Position numbers and translations under genes: made by a program
Shown here: positions 44,402 to 56,271 of the stretch, in pieces
How positions within the stretch are numbered: the stretch's first letter is position 1
How the letters are laid out: each line of letters opens with the position of its first letter
DNA from: Thalassia testudinum
Lineage: Eukaryota; Streptophyta; Magnoliopsida; Alismatales; Hydrocharitaceae
DNA length: 64,000 nt
Assembly (NCBI GenBank): GCA_037157565.1
Contig: JAZHRO010000002.1
Coordinates: 71,197,001 to 71,261,000, forward strand
Reading direction: 5' to 3'
The notes under the pieces: model-generated
Databases searched by the model: none
The model's input: only the letters and a program-made list of their open reading frames with translations
Told to the model about the DNA's origin: nothing

Positions 44402-47311
44402 TGTTGGCAATGCTTTGTCGGGCTTTTTAAGTCAGTTGTGTTGTAATATAGGTGACCAAGCGTTGACAACAAATAAGAATTTATTACTCGAAAACCTAAG
44501 TATCTAAGGTCGAACACAGGGAGCAAATGGAATTTATTCACTAATCTCAATAATGTAATTGAACACTTAGAATTACTCAAAACTTAATTCAGAATATAAA
44601 TGCAAGAGTTTAAGAGTTAAAATTGTAGCAAATTAGAATTGGACGTCAAATTTCATGATCAGACGTCATAAAAAGATATCTCTCTTTTAAGCTTTTATCT
44701 TATTTCCTTCTTCTTTCTTTCTCTTCTCATTCTTTCTTTCTTTCTCTAAATTTTCTTAGCTCTTTTTCTTCTATTCTTCTTTGACTTTGGCCGTCTGCTT
44801 CTTCTTCCTTGTTTCTTCTCTATAGCTCCTTTCTAAGCATTCCTTTCTTCTTCTCTTGCACAGTGTCTTTCTCCTTCTTCTTCTTTCTTTGCAGCTTCCT
44901 TTCTTTTCTCTTCTTCCTTCTTCTTCTCTTGCACAGTGCCTACAGTGCTGCTCCTTCCATTGGCTTGAGCCTTTCTTCTTTAGCTCTCCTCTGATGTTCT
45001 CTTCTCTTTGGCTTCACCTCTTCCTTCTGCCTTGTCTTTCCTTCTCTTTTTCCTCTACGAGTCTTCTTCTTTCTTTAGCCTTCCTTCCTTCTTCTTCCTT
45101 TTGCAGCTAAGTCTGCTTAGCCTCGCTTCACCATGCCTTAGCTTTAGCTGCACCTTCCTTTCCCCTTCCTTACACACACTGAAGAGCAAAACCTACCCCT
45201 CTACCCACCCCCACGTCTCTCTCTCTGTAAATCTCTCTTCGGTACGCTCTCCTAGAGCCGGGTAATCGGGTCAGTCGTGTGCCTGGGTCTAGGCGCACCG
45301 GTGTAGGTGTGGTGCGCGAGGAGTGCTCGGTAGGTTAGTTGGGTCGGGTGCCAGGTCCACGGGGGAGTGTCACGGACGAGGCGTGGTAAGGGCGAGGGAC
45401 CTCACCCCATGTGTGTCTCGATGCAAATAGAGTGAAACACAAAATCAATTTATCCCACGCGCCGCGCTCATATGTTCACGAGGTGGGACTAAATGTCCCA
45501 CCCGCTTTTGTACTTTCGCCTGCAGGAGCTCCTTCTTCCAATTGCTGCAGCTAGAGGCCTCGTAGCGCTAATTGCCTGGACAGATGAATGCGCGAGACCA
45601 ACCTGTGCCTTCTGGACCTGGGACCCTGGAGTGCTTCAGCCTGGAGCAAGCTTGCGACCTTCTCGAACCGTCGCTAATGGCGGCTAGTGCTCAGATCTGC
45701 CACACATGAATACGACCTTGTGGTCCCATTAAAATACATGGGAAGCTTTGCCATGTCAAGGCGAAGGTGGGACGGTAGGTGGCAGGCCGCGGGGCGGCCT
45801 AGGCGTGAGTGCCTAGGTTGCTCTGTGGCCGGGCTTATGGGTTAGGTCGGGGGGTGTTTAGGGAGGTGTAGGTGGTCGATGGATGGGTGGAAGATGTTTA
45901 GTGGTCGATGGTGGAGGTGAAGAGGTTGGTGGAGAGACGTGTGGAGTTGTGGAGTGATGGGTGTGTCTCGCCGGATGTTGGCCGGAGATGGGGAAGATGG
46001 CGGTGGACAGTGGCAGTCAAGGGGTAATTTGTGAAATAGATTGAGGGGAATTGAAGAGGGGATAGAGACGAGTGATTCTAACCTAACTAAGTGGACGAAG
46101 GGGGAGAGATGGCGACTGGCAGTACCTGCTGTCGCTGGAGAAGACGGTGTCCAATGGAGGGAGACGGTGGTGACGACAGGGCTAGAGGTGCTCACACGGG
46201 TGTTGCGCGATGCGGAGGAAGATGGTGAGGGAAGCTCTGCCACTGGTATTGTGGCAGAGAGATGAGAAAGAGGAGGGAGGCTCGTTGGAGCTTGCTGGAC
46301 TACTTGACCGGAGGAGAAGAAGATGAAAGTGGGGTGAATCTCTGGCCAAGTCGAGCTGAAGAGATGTGGCCGGAGATGGCGGTCATTTTTATAGTCGCTA
46401 GTAGGGACTCTTATGCTTGGAAGACAAGCCTCTGAGCATGAGAGACCTCGCCAGAGATGGAAATTGTTGGAGACCCAAATCTCTCGTGCATTCGCATGAG
46501 AGATTGGGCGCAAATCAGAGATCAGGACCATGCTCAAATGGAAGGAAATTCCTCAGAGAATCTCCCTTCCAAATCTGGGAGATCTCTGAGGAATCAGGGA
46601 GTACTCCCCCTCCATTCCTTGCCGGAGTAGGATTTCTCCCCATTAATGGTAGAGGGACCTGTTTGTAAGAGTGGAGAGGAAGTTAGGGGGGTCTTTGCAA
46701 TGGTTTTCAAAAGATAGGGGCCAAAATGCAATTGGGTGTACTATTTTGCAAAGTAGGTCAAGATGACGTCCCCTTAGGTCCAAATTTTGGTAAAAACCTA
46801 ATTTGGACCTAAGGAATCCAATGGTGAAGTTGGATTTTAGGTTTAACTACGTTTGACTGGATATTTTGCATAAAAACCCAAATTAGGTCAATTTATGAGC
46901 TAGGACCCCAATCTAGGTCAAAATAGGTTCCAAATGCCAACTTGAAGATTATAAATCCTAGGGGATATTTTTCCATGAATTTTAGAGGGTTTGCTTATTT
47001 TCATCTTGACCAGAACCTTGTTGCATTAAGCGGGTCTATTTTAGGGTTACAGAATGTCATTTAATTCTTGGATTGCATAATATCCCATTTCTGATTGAAC
47101 CAACCAACTTTTTACCTTATTTAGACCATTTGACCTATGTTTTGCCTCTGAGAAATCCCATTTATGTACTGCAATGGTAAAATTACAGTTTTAACCTTTA
47201 TTTCATGTTTTCTTCTCTTGAATTAAGCCCGTCTCTAGGTTATGTAGGAGCTCTTATTCTCTTTCTTAGGTCAAAATGAGCTAGTTAGGGCTCATGATGA
47301 GGCTCTCATCA
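44402..47311 (-). repeat. Long solo LTR G (2.9 kb) nested in family B
   Basis: On the minus strand it starts TGATGAGAGCCTCATCATGA, the inverted-repeat start shared with LTR H, and ends ...GCATTGCCAACA. A TATA box (CTATAAAAAT, minus) is at 46385-46394, leaving about 2 kb of R/U5. It contains a pyrimidine-rich tract at 44695-45100 (plus strand). A 231-codon minus-strand frame (46537-45842) is Ser/Pro/His-rich, starts upstream of the TATA box and looks like a composition artefact. Flanking 5-mers (ATTGT/CTGTA) do not match, so the TSD is unresolved, but the B leader is interrupted exactly here. Confidence 0.68.
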
Positions 47312-47355
47312 CTGTAGGGCACCTTTCTCTATTCTGTTTTCCCTCCTACTCCACA

Positions 47356-48938
47356 ATGTATCCTTCCACATCTTTCACACATTTCCAATCCTACCTTCCT
47401 ACCAACACGTATCCTCAAGATGATTACTATTTTGACTTGACTTATGATTACCCATCTACTAGCTGGGATAACTTTGATTGGGGATATGAATCTGGACCTC
47501 AGTGTCCAGGGCCTAACCCTAGACAACAAGACTATGATTATTATCCTTCTAAGAGCTACAATGATCATAGATCTTCATCCTTTGATGACCAAACCAACTC
47601 GATCTACAATCAGGAAGGATATGATGATTATAACACCTACCCTCCCCAGTATTCCATTGAATATAGGTCACCACCATTCTTTGAACAACTTGAGATGACC
47701 TACTATCAGGGAGGGACCCGAGAACCTCGACATCTTGACTCCCCTAGATTTAACTCGAACCCACCCAAACCTAAACCAAACCAGTCAGTTCTGGTGAACC
47801 AGATCTAGGATAGGGTGTTGGCTAATTTGAGGAACACTATACAATCTTTAGAAGCTCAGCCAATACCATGCACTGAAGCATTGGAGCCTATGATCAAAAT
47901 GATTGATGAACTTAATAGTTCTCTATTGGATTTACTCCAAAGTGTTATGGATAGGGACCTGGTTGAGTTTCTTCTTGGGAAATTGTCGAGGTTGAGGATG
48001 AAATTTGTGGTTGCCTTAGTCAAATCTTGGGATGATTCTTAAGATGAACCCCCTTCATGAGAGCCAATGTCTGAACCCACTCAGGCGCTTATCAAGGGGG
48101 ATACATATTCTGAGATTGGAGATGACTAGGTTGATCTAGAGCAACCTTTTGAGGATAAACCAATTGATTCACCCTAGATCCTCGAGCCAAGGAGTGAGGA
48201 AAAATATGTCTCTTTGAACCAGGAAATGACAATCGATTTTGAGACATATATAAATAAGGATCTTGGATTCTTTGATTCTGAGGGTGAGGAATCTCTTAGT
48301 GAAGTCTCACTTGAGCTTAAGGAAGATAATTTTAGTGAGACAAATGGGCTCGAGGAGCATGATGAACCATGTGATAGCCCAGTCATTGAAGATTTTGATT
48401 CGGTTGGGGCAAACTTGGAGGATTCAAATCCTCATTTACTTGATGATTCAATTGGTGACCCCATTGCTCATCTGCATTCCGAAGAGCTAACTTGTGAGAT
48501 CATTATGCCCAAGTCAATCTTGATTCAGCCACGATTTCTTTTGGGGTGAATGATATGCTAGAGGTTCCGGAGCCTGAGTTCTTGATGTTGGAGGATAGAA
48601 TTGTTGAAATAAAAATTTGGGAGGCTAATTCTGAGGGAACTTTGATTTTGGATCCAAGGGTACCTATAGACCTGAAACCACCTACTTTCTACCAGGACCC
48701 TTACGATATTTTTCACGTGCAACCTAAGCTCGAAATAACTGATTATTTTTCTGAGCTAGATGTTAAGTGGACAATCGCACCTATTAAACAATCTTTACCC
48801 GTTGTCCAACACTTTGGCCTTGGGTTGCACACCCAAAACTACAGGCCCGGCCCCGCAAGCTCAACAACCTTCAATTCTAGGAGATTTCATCCAGAACCTG
48901 AGAACCACTCGTCCAAGGGGCATGGGTCTGCACCATAA
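47356..48938 (+). pseudogene. Family B unidentified reading frame, copy 1
   Basis: About 530 codons starting at ATG 47356. One frame is kept to about 48540 with stops near 47806 (CAG to TAG in the NQIQD segment), 48040, 48058, 48127 and 48176; then a frameshift and a final segment 48546-48938. Residues 1-115 are rich in Tyr, Asp, Pro and Ser (DDYYFDLTYDYPSTSWDNFD). The middle has a leucine-rich possible helix (LEPMIKMIDELNSSLLDLLQ). The next part is very acidic, and the tail has KPPTFYQDPYDIFHVQPKLE and SELDVKWTIAP. No gag core, knuckle, protease, RT or integrase motif. It occupies the place of gag-pol in this family. Function unknown. Confidence 0.72.
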
Positions 48939-50430
48939 TCTAGTCCACGTTTGTGGACATCTTCTGCTGGCCGGTTTCAGGATCAATATATTTATTTTGA
49001 TTCTGACCCACACTTGTGAATTCTGAATTTCTTTTTTGTATGTATATTATGCCTAGCTGAAGGCATTAAACTTAGCATTTGTGTATACTCTCTTCTCTCT
49101 GCGAAGCTGACCGGGTTGTCATGAAATTCAAGTGATATTTTGTTTACTCTACCCTTTTCATGTCTTTGTTTTTACAATGAGGACATTGCATCATTTAGGG
49201 ATGAGGGGGTGAATAATCAATTCCTGAAATCATTTTGTTAACTCCGTAGAATTTATTTTAGTTTCTTATAAAACAATTTGAAAATTTGAAAAAGATAAAA
49301 AAAGAAAGAAATTAGGAAAAGAGAACTTAGGCATTTGGAAGTTATTAACTTTAGGAAATGATACGAGAGAACCTAAATACTTAAACTCTTCAGGTCTTTG
49401 GACTTAATTAGCCTGGGTGTCCACTCGAATGTGGACTTAGTCTCGAGTCCTCACCAATTCAAATTCATTTTTAATTTGGTAAATAAATTGGGGTGATAAG
49501 TATACGACTTATCAACCCACCCTCTGATTTGAGGGGACTTTAAGCCTAAGCATCTACATACATTTTTTTGCATTGACTCACTTTTTTGTGATTTTTTCAA
49601 AAATTGGGTAGCTAATGAACTATCTAGGGTGGTATGACTGGCAAGTTGTCGGTGGTAACAGCTCATCGGCCGGTTGTCTAGAGCCCAGCCACGAGACCAT
49701 TTTCGCCATACTGCCTTTAGGTAAATCTTAGATCAGGAAAGCTACCTACTTAAAAAAAGAAAAAACAAAACAAAAGAAAATTAAAAAAAAAGAAAAAAAA
49801 ATATATATAACCACACTTCACCGCATGAGTATGGCTGGCAAGTTGTCGGTGGTAACAGCTCATTGGCCGGTTGTCTAGAACCCAGCTCACAAAAAAATGC
49901 ACAATAATTCCCAAAACACTTAGGGAAGAAGCGGGGAAGTAGAATAAACCAGGGAGATATACACAGGGTTCACCCTTGTGTTGACCCCATAAATAAAAGT
50001 GAGAAAGCTACCGATCGAAAAGATAAACCTCTAGGCAAGGTCACCTAGGGTCGTAGAAACCCGAAGTCCGTTTTAATGGTCGTCTAGCGAGTCTTTCACT
50101 ATTTTCACAATATGCTTAGCAGTTAGAGTTCTTTTCGAGTCTTAGGCAGGTTGGGTAGCCGTAAAAAGTTATTATGGAACTCTCAAACTCCAAAAGTACA
50201 AAAAAAAATTAGGAAAGAAGAAAAATAAAAAAAATGTATCTTCCCTTTTCAAATAAGGCGAGGACTTGGGCGGTGTGCATTTTGGCAGACACCCGGGTAC
50301 TATTGAGTCTTTGTAGTTTAGGACCTTAGTTGAAATTTTCTATTGTTAATAAACGACTTAGGCCAAAGCAATCTAATCCTAATTTTGATTTTATACATAG
50401 CATGTAGTTTAATTTTGCTAGGGACTAGCA
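48939..50430 (+). other. 3' untranslated region of family B, unit 1
   Basis: Homologous in layout to the A 3' region: CTAGCTGAAGGCATTAAACT, an inner purine tract near 49195-49212 (GGGATGAGGGGGTG) after GAGGACATTGCATCA, then two copies of a segment (49633-49692 and 49830-49890) sharing GGCAAGTTGTCGGTGGTAAC. A-rich tracts at 49750-49808 and 50200-50235. No gene. Confidence 0.75.
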
Positions 50431-50449
50431 AAAGATAGGCATGGGGGTA
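50431..50449 (+). promoter_or_regulatory. Polypurine tract of family B, unit 1
   Basis: AAAGATAGGCATGGGGGTA directly before LTR2; same motif as in element A. Confidence 0.8.
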
Positions 50450-51913
50450 TGATATAGACACATCTATTTAGGTTAAAATGCCTATTCATGCATGTTCCTA
50501 GGCTTAGATTTGCATTTCATATTATAAATATTGCATAACATACATCATTGTGCATTTAGAGTAGTTGTATATATTTTAGGTTAATTAAGTCCCTTTTATG
50601 GTTAGGAGAGAAGAAGACCTATTTCAAGGCCTCGGATGGATGATCGGATCGTACGGATTAGATTAGGACGACGATGGGAGTCTAACGCCTCTGAAATCGT
50701 CTAAATCGGAGAACCGTAGCATCGTATGAAGTCCGAGGAAGATCAACGGCCAGGGGGCAATGCGACATCCATATGGGTTTCGGATGGAAAATTTGACTGT
50801 ATGGATGGATCCGGAGCGACGATCGCAGTCCAGCAGCACGGGAATCATCTCGATCTAAGCATCGTGGCACCCTATACGAAAGAAAGAAGAATGGACGGCC
50901 GAGATGGTGCCACGTGGTGCCATCCAGGCCCCCAAACGTCAGCCAGCAGCAACGCACGTGCACAGCCGCAACTATGCGCAGTGCATTGCGCACAGCCACA
51001 GCACACACACACAGCCGAAGTCACGTACAGTGCATCGCGCACAGCAGCAGCACAGAGCATGCCAGTGCGCGCGTGCACGGTGCGGGGAGCATGGGTGCGT
51101 GATGCATGCACCAGCAAAAGGATTTGAAGGGAGAATCTTCCGCGACAGTTGCAGCGACATTTATGGATGTCAGTACAGACCCAGATGCAAATTTATTCTT
51201 CGTCCTCCACTATAAAAGGACCTACCCACCACCATTCCAAATCATCTCTTCCTTTCTTCCTCTCACCACCTCCAAGGCTCTAGAGAGAGCTTGTCCCAAG
51301 CCCGGGATGCTCCTCTAGAGTAGAAAATCAAATAGTTTTCCCTCCCCTCATTCCCATTCATGGAGCATCCCGTGGCCGTCCTCTTACCGCCCTTCGGGAA
51401 GAAGATCCTCGTCGCGATGCCATCCTGCCCCATCTTCCGTCCTCTGGCTCTGTCCTCCTTCGTCCCTCTCCTCACCACCTTCCTCCAGGCGACGTCAGAG
51501 TGAGTCGTCCTCTGAGCAACTGTCGGGGGGGATTTCTCTCACCACATTCTATCTTTTTACACTTTCATAATGTAGATTTTCCGCTTTCATGGTGTAACAA
51601 ACAATTCTTCATGAATAGATGATTGTTTCTCTCTCTCTTTCCCCTCTCTCTTATTTTTGCAAATAGATAAAGTTTTCATCAATCGAATCTCTTGCTTGCT
51701 AAAAATACCATAAAAATTATAAAAGACAAAAACAAAAAAAATCAATTAAAAGAGAAACACAGATTTTCAAAACCAAACATTCGCCTCCCCATGTTCGACC
51801 CGCGACTCACTTTTCGAGTTTTGGTATAAATTTTATCTAACCATGTGTTTTGCGAGCTACGACGATGGGTTACTCGTAACCCCGATTTCAAACACATGAA
51901 ACACGTGAGATCA
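50450..51913 (+). repeat. LTR2 of family B
   Basis: Starts TGATATAGACACATCTATTT and ends CACGTGAGATCA; 1464 bp; TATA box at 51210-51219. The GC-rich part (50930-51090) has CA/GCA-rich repeats. It is followed by TTTTTTA and then LTR3 with no internal region between. Confidence 0.9.
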
Positions 51914-51920
51914 TTTTTTA
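51914..51920 (+). other. LTR-LTR junction of family B
   Basis: TTTTTTA between the CA end of LTR2 and the TG start of LTR3. T residues are what normally follows the LTR before the primer site (TTT), and TA is what normally lies between the polypurine tract and the LTR. The spacer therefore looks like two cDNA ends joined, with one or two extra T. Confidence 0.7.
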
Positions 51921-53322
51921 TGATATAGACACATCTATTTAGGTTAAAATTCCTATTCATGCATGTTCCTAGGCTTAGATTTGCATTTCATGTTACAAAT
52001 ATTGCATAACATGCATCATCATGCATTTAGATCAGTTGTATATATTTTAGGTTAATTAGGTCCTTTTTATGGTTAGGAGAGAAGAAGACTTATTTCAGGG
52101 CCTCGGATGGATGATCGGACCGTACGAATTTGATTAAGACGACGATCGGAGTCTAACGCCTCTAAAATCGTTTAGATCGGTGAACCGTAGATTCGTACGA
52201 AGTACGAGGAAGATCAACGACCAAGGGGCAGTGAGACATCCATACAAGTTTCGGATGGAAAATCTGACCATACGAATGGATCCGGAGCAACGATCGTAGT
52301 CCAGCAGCATGAAAATCATCTTGATCTGAGCACCGTGGCACCCTCTACAAAAGAAAGAAGAATGGACGGCCCAGATTGCGCCACGTGGCACCATCCAGGC
52401 TACCCAACGCCAGCCAACAGCAGCGCACGTGCACAGCCATAGCTACGAGCAGCGCACCGTGCATAGCCGTAACACACGCGCACAGCTGCAGCCGCGTGCA
52501 GTAGTAGCATAATGGATGCCAGCGTGCACACGCGCACAACGCGGGGAGCATGGGCGCGTGATGCGCGCACCAACGGAGCGCATGCCAATGAAGCGGATCT
52601 TTAGCAACACGCACCTTTAGTGACGCTTGCAGTTGTCACTAATGGTCTGCAGGTGCCAACAAGAGGATTTGAAGGGCAAATCTTCAGCGACAGTTGCAGC
52701 GACGTTTATGGATGTCAGTAATGACCCAGATGTGAATTTGTTCTTCCTACTCCACTATAAAAGGACCTACCCACCACCATTCCAAATCATCTCTTCCTTT
52801 CTTCCTCGCACCACCTCCAAGGCTCTAGAGAGAGCTTGCCCCAAGCCTGGCATGCTCCTCTAGAGTAGAAAATCAAATAGTTTTCCCTCCTCTCATCCCA
52901 ATCATGGAGCATCCCGTGGCCGTCCTCTCACCGCCCTTCGTGAAGAAGATCCTTGCCGCGACGCCATCCTATCCCATCCTCCGTCCTCCTTCGTCCTGCT
53001 CCTCACCACCTTCTTCCAGGTGACGTCAGAGCGAGTCGTCCTTCGAGCAATAGTCAAGGGGGATTTCTCTCACCTCATTCTATCTTCTAATGCTTTCATA
53101 GTGTAGATTTTCCTCTTTCATAGTGTAACAAACAATTCTTCATGAATAGATGATTGTTTATCTCTCTCTCTTTCTCCTTCTCTCTTATTTTTGCAAGTAG
53201 ATAAAGTTTTCATCGATCGAATCTCTTGCTTGCTAAAAATACCAAAAAAATTAGAAAAGATAAAAACAACCAAAAATAAATAAAACAGAAATGTGGATTT
53301 TCAAAACCAAACATTCGCCTCC
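51921..53322 (+). repeat. LTR3 of family B, 3' truncated
   Basis: Starts TGATATAGACACATCTATTT; TATA box at 52755-52764. It runs to ACATTCGCCTCC and then joins ACTAGCTGGGATAACTTTG of the unidentified frame, equivalent to 47457 in unit 1. The end of U5, the primer site, the leader and the frame's start are therefore deleted in unit 2. Confidence 0.87.
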
Positions 53323-54718
53323 ACTAGCTGGGATAACTTTGATTGGAGATATGAATCCAGACCTTAGTGTCCAGGGCCTAACTTTGGACAACAAGACTAT
53401 GATTATTATCCTTCCCAAAGCTACAATGATTATAGATCTGCATCCTTTGATCACCAAACCAACCCAATCTACAATTAGGAGGGATATGATGATTATAACA
53501 CCTACCCTCCCCAGTATTCCACTGATTATAGGTCACCACCATCCTTTAAACAACCTGAAATGACCTACTATCAGGGAGGGACCCGAGAACCTCGATATCT
53601 TGACTCCCCTAGATTTAACCCAAACTCACCCAACCCTGAACCGAATGAACCAGATCCAGGATAGGGTGTTGGCTAATTTGAGGAACACTATACAATCTAT
53701 AGAAGCTCAGCCAACACCATGCATTGAAGCAATGGAGCCTATGATCAAAATGATTGATGAACTTAATAGTTCTCTATTGGATTTGCTCCAAAATGTTAGA
53801 GATAAGGACTTGGGTGAGTTTCTTCTTGGGAAATTATCGAGGATGAGGATGAAATTTGTGTTTGCCCTAGTCAAATTTTGGGATAATTCTCAAGATGAAC
53901 CCCCTTCAGAAGAGCCAATGTTTGAACTTGCTCGAGCGCCTGTCGGGGGGGATACATTTTCTGAGACTGGGGATGACCAGGTTGGGCTAGAGCAACCCAT
54001 TGAGGATGAACCGATTGATTCACCTGAGATCCCCGAGCCAGGGAGCGAGGAAAAATATGTCTCTTTGAATTAGGAAATGACAATCGATTTTGAGACATAT
54101 ATAAATGTGGATCATGAATTCTTTGATTCTTAGGGTGAAGAGTCTCTTAATGAAGTCTCACTTGAGCATAAGGAAGATGATTTTAGTGAGACAAATGGGC
54201 TTAAGGAATCTGACGAACCATTTGATAGCCCAATTATTGAAGACTTGGATTTAGTTGGGGTTAACTTGGAGGATTCGAATCCTCATTTGCTAGAAGATTC
54301 AATCAATAGCCCCATTCCTCAACCATACCCCAAAGGGATTGATTTTGATTTGGAAATCATTGTACCCAAGTCAATTCTGAGTCAGCCACGATTTATGGAC
54401 TAAGGTAAATCTTATGGGGTGAATGGTATGCTAGAGATCCCGGAACCTGAGCACTTGATGTTGGAGGATAGGAATGTTGAAATGAAAGTTTGGGAGGTTA
54501 ATTTTGAGGGAAAAACAAGTTTGGATCTAAGGGTTCCTATTGACCTCAAACCACCAACTTTTTACGAGGACCCTTATGATATCTTTCACATGCAACCCAA
54601 GCTCAAAATAACTAATTATTTTTTTGAGCTAGATGTTAAGTGGACAACTGCACCTATTGAACCATCTTTACCTATTGTCCGACATTTTGGTCTTGGGTTG
54701 CACAACACAAAATCGTAG
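53323..54718 (+). pseudogene. Family B unidentified reading frame, copy 2 (5' truncated)
   Basis: Begins inside the frame at the LTR3 junction. An early segment is out of phase, but from 53600 to 54718 one frame holds with only three stops (near 54070, 54133 and 54402), two or three of which fit single transitions. The leucine-rich segment, acidic middle and the tail with KPPTFYEDPYDIFHMQPKLK and ELDVKWTTAP match copy 1. This copy keeps the frame across the place where copy 1 has a frameshift (about 48540), giving QPRFMD then a stop then GKSYGVNGMLEIPEPEHL. Two diverged copies with a conserved frame suggest that the ancestor coded for protein. Confidence 0.72.
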
Positions 54719-55249
54719 GTCCGACCTCGCAAGCTTTACAACCTTCGGTTCTGGGTGATTTTCATCCAGAACCTTAGAACCATTCGACCCAGGGGCATGG
54801 GTCTACACCATAATTTGGTCCACGTCTGTGGACATCTTCTACTGGTGGGTTTTTTGGATCAATATTTTTATTTTGATTCTAACCCGCACATGTGAATTCT
54901 CAATTTCTTCTTTATATGTATGTTATGCCTAGCTGAAGGCATTAAACTTAGCACGTGTGTATACACTCTTCTCTCTGGGAGCTGACTGGATTTTCACGAC
55001 ACTCAGGTGATATTCTGTTTACTCTGCCCTTTTCATGTCTTTATTTTTACAATGAGGACATTGCATCATTTAAGCATGGGGGGTGGATACTTAATCCTGA
55101 AATCATTTTGTTAACACGGTAGAATTTCTTTTAGTTCCTTTAAAAAAAAATTTGAAAATTCAAAAAGATAAAAAAAAGAAGAATTAGGAAAAGAGAACTT
55201 AGGCATTTGGAAGTTATTAACTTTAGGAAATGATATGAGAGGACCTAAA
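54719..55249 (+). other. 3' untranslated region of family B, unit 2 (truncated)
   Basis: Follows unit 1 from 48939 to about 49373 (CTAGCTGAAGGCATTAAACT; inner tract GCATGGGGGGTGG at 55075-55087). It then jumps at about 55249 into the interior of LTR4, losing the rest of the untranslated region, the polypurine tract and about 0.5 kb of LTR. Confidence 0.78.
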
Positions 55250-56271
55250 CGCACCGCACACAGCCACAGCGCACGTGCAAAGCTGCAGCCGCACGCAGCG
55301 CAACGCACACAGCAGCAGCGCAGCGCATTCCAGAGTGTGCGCGTGCACGGCGCAAGCATGGGCACGTGAAGCGCGCAGTGCGTGATGCGTGTGCCAACAG
55401 AGCAGGCGCGGATCTTCAGCGACGCGCGCCTTTAGTGACGCTTGCAGATGTCGCTAATGGTTTGTGTGCGCTAGCAAGAGGATTTGAAGGGCAAATCTTC
55501 AACGACTGCTGCAGCAACGTTTATGTACATCAGTGATGACCCAGATGCGAATTTGTTCTTCCTCCTCCACTATAAAAGGATCTACCCACCACCATTCCAA
55601 ACTGTCTCTTCCTTTCTTCCTCTCACCACCTCCAAGGCTCTAGAGAGATTGTCCCAAGCCCGAGATGCTCCTTTAGAGTAGAAAATCAAATAGTTTTCCC
55701 TTCCCTCATCCCCATTCGTGGAAAATCCCATGGCCGTCCTCCCACCGCCCTTCGGGAAGAAGATCCTCGCCGCGACGCCGTCCTGCCCCATCCTCCATCC
55801 TCTGGCTCCGTCCTCCTTCGTCCCACTCCTCACCACCTTCCTCCAAGCGACGTCAGAGCATGTCGTCCTCCGAGCATCCATCAAGGGAGATTTCTCTCAC
55901 CTCTTTCTATCTTTTTATGCTTTCATACTGTAGTTTTCTTGCTTTCATAGTGTAACAAACAGTTCTTGATAAATAGATGATTGTCTCTCTCTCTCTCCCT
56001 TTCTCTCTTATTTTTGCAAGTAGATAAAGTTTTCATCAACCGAATCTCTTGCTTGCTAAAAATACCAAAAAAATTAGAAAAGATAAAAATGACCAAAAAC
56101 AAATAATATCGAAGCACGATTTTCAATTAAAGTAAATGTTCACCTCCCTGCGTTCGACCTGGGACTCACTTTTCGAGTTTTGATATAAATTTTATTTGAC
56201 CACGCATTTTGCAATTACAATGACGGGTTACTTGTAACCCAGATTTCAAACTCGCAAAACACATGTGATCA
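55250..56271 (+). repeat. LTR4 of family B, 5' truncated
   Basis: Begins at CGCACCGCACACAGCC, equivalent to about 52450 in LTR3. TATA box at 55570-55579. Ends ACACATGTGATCA, followed by the TSD GTTAG (56272-56276) that matches the left edge of LTR1. Confidence 0.87.

Larger units (their letters stand above)
29857..56271 (+). mobile_element. Family B: tandem non-autonomous Athila-derived insertion (two units, four LTR segments)
   Basis: The order is LTR1 (29857-31341), internal 1, LTR2 (50450-51913), 7-bp spacer TTTTTTA, LTR3 (51921-53322, 3' truncated), internal 2 (53323-55249), LTR4 (55250-56271, 5' truncated). The outer flanks share the perfect TSD GTTAG (29852-29856 and 56272-56276), while the flanks of each unit alone do not match. 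Internal 1 was split by the A element (32261-44107) and solo LTR G (44402-47311). No gag, protease, RT or integrase is seen in either unit, so it depends on gag-pol supplied in trans, plausibly by family A relatives. Confidence 0.8.

Noticed and set aside
44809..45265. Ser/Phe/Leu-rich plus-strand frames, possible membrane proteins
   Set aside because: Produced by a pyrimidine-rich tract (TTC/CTT repeats) in LTR G; any frame of it looks hydrophobic.
45230..45420. Possible gene start or promoter in a GC-rich stretch
   Set aside because: It lies inside solo LTR G and shows no open frame of consequence or supporting motif.
45842..46537. 231-codon minus-strand frame in LTR G
   Set aside because: Low-complexity Ser/Pro/His composition, lies across the LTR's TATA box and has no recognisable domain. 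Treated as chance.
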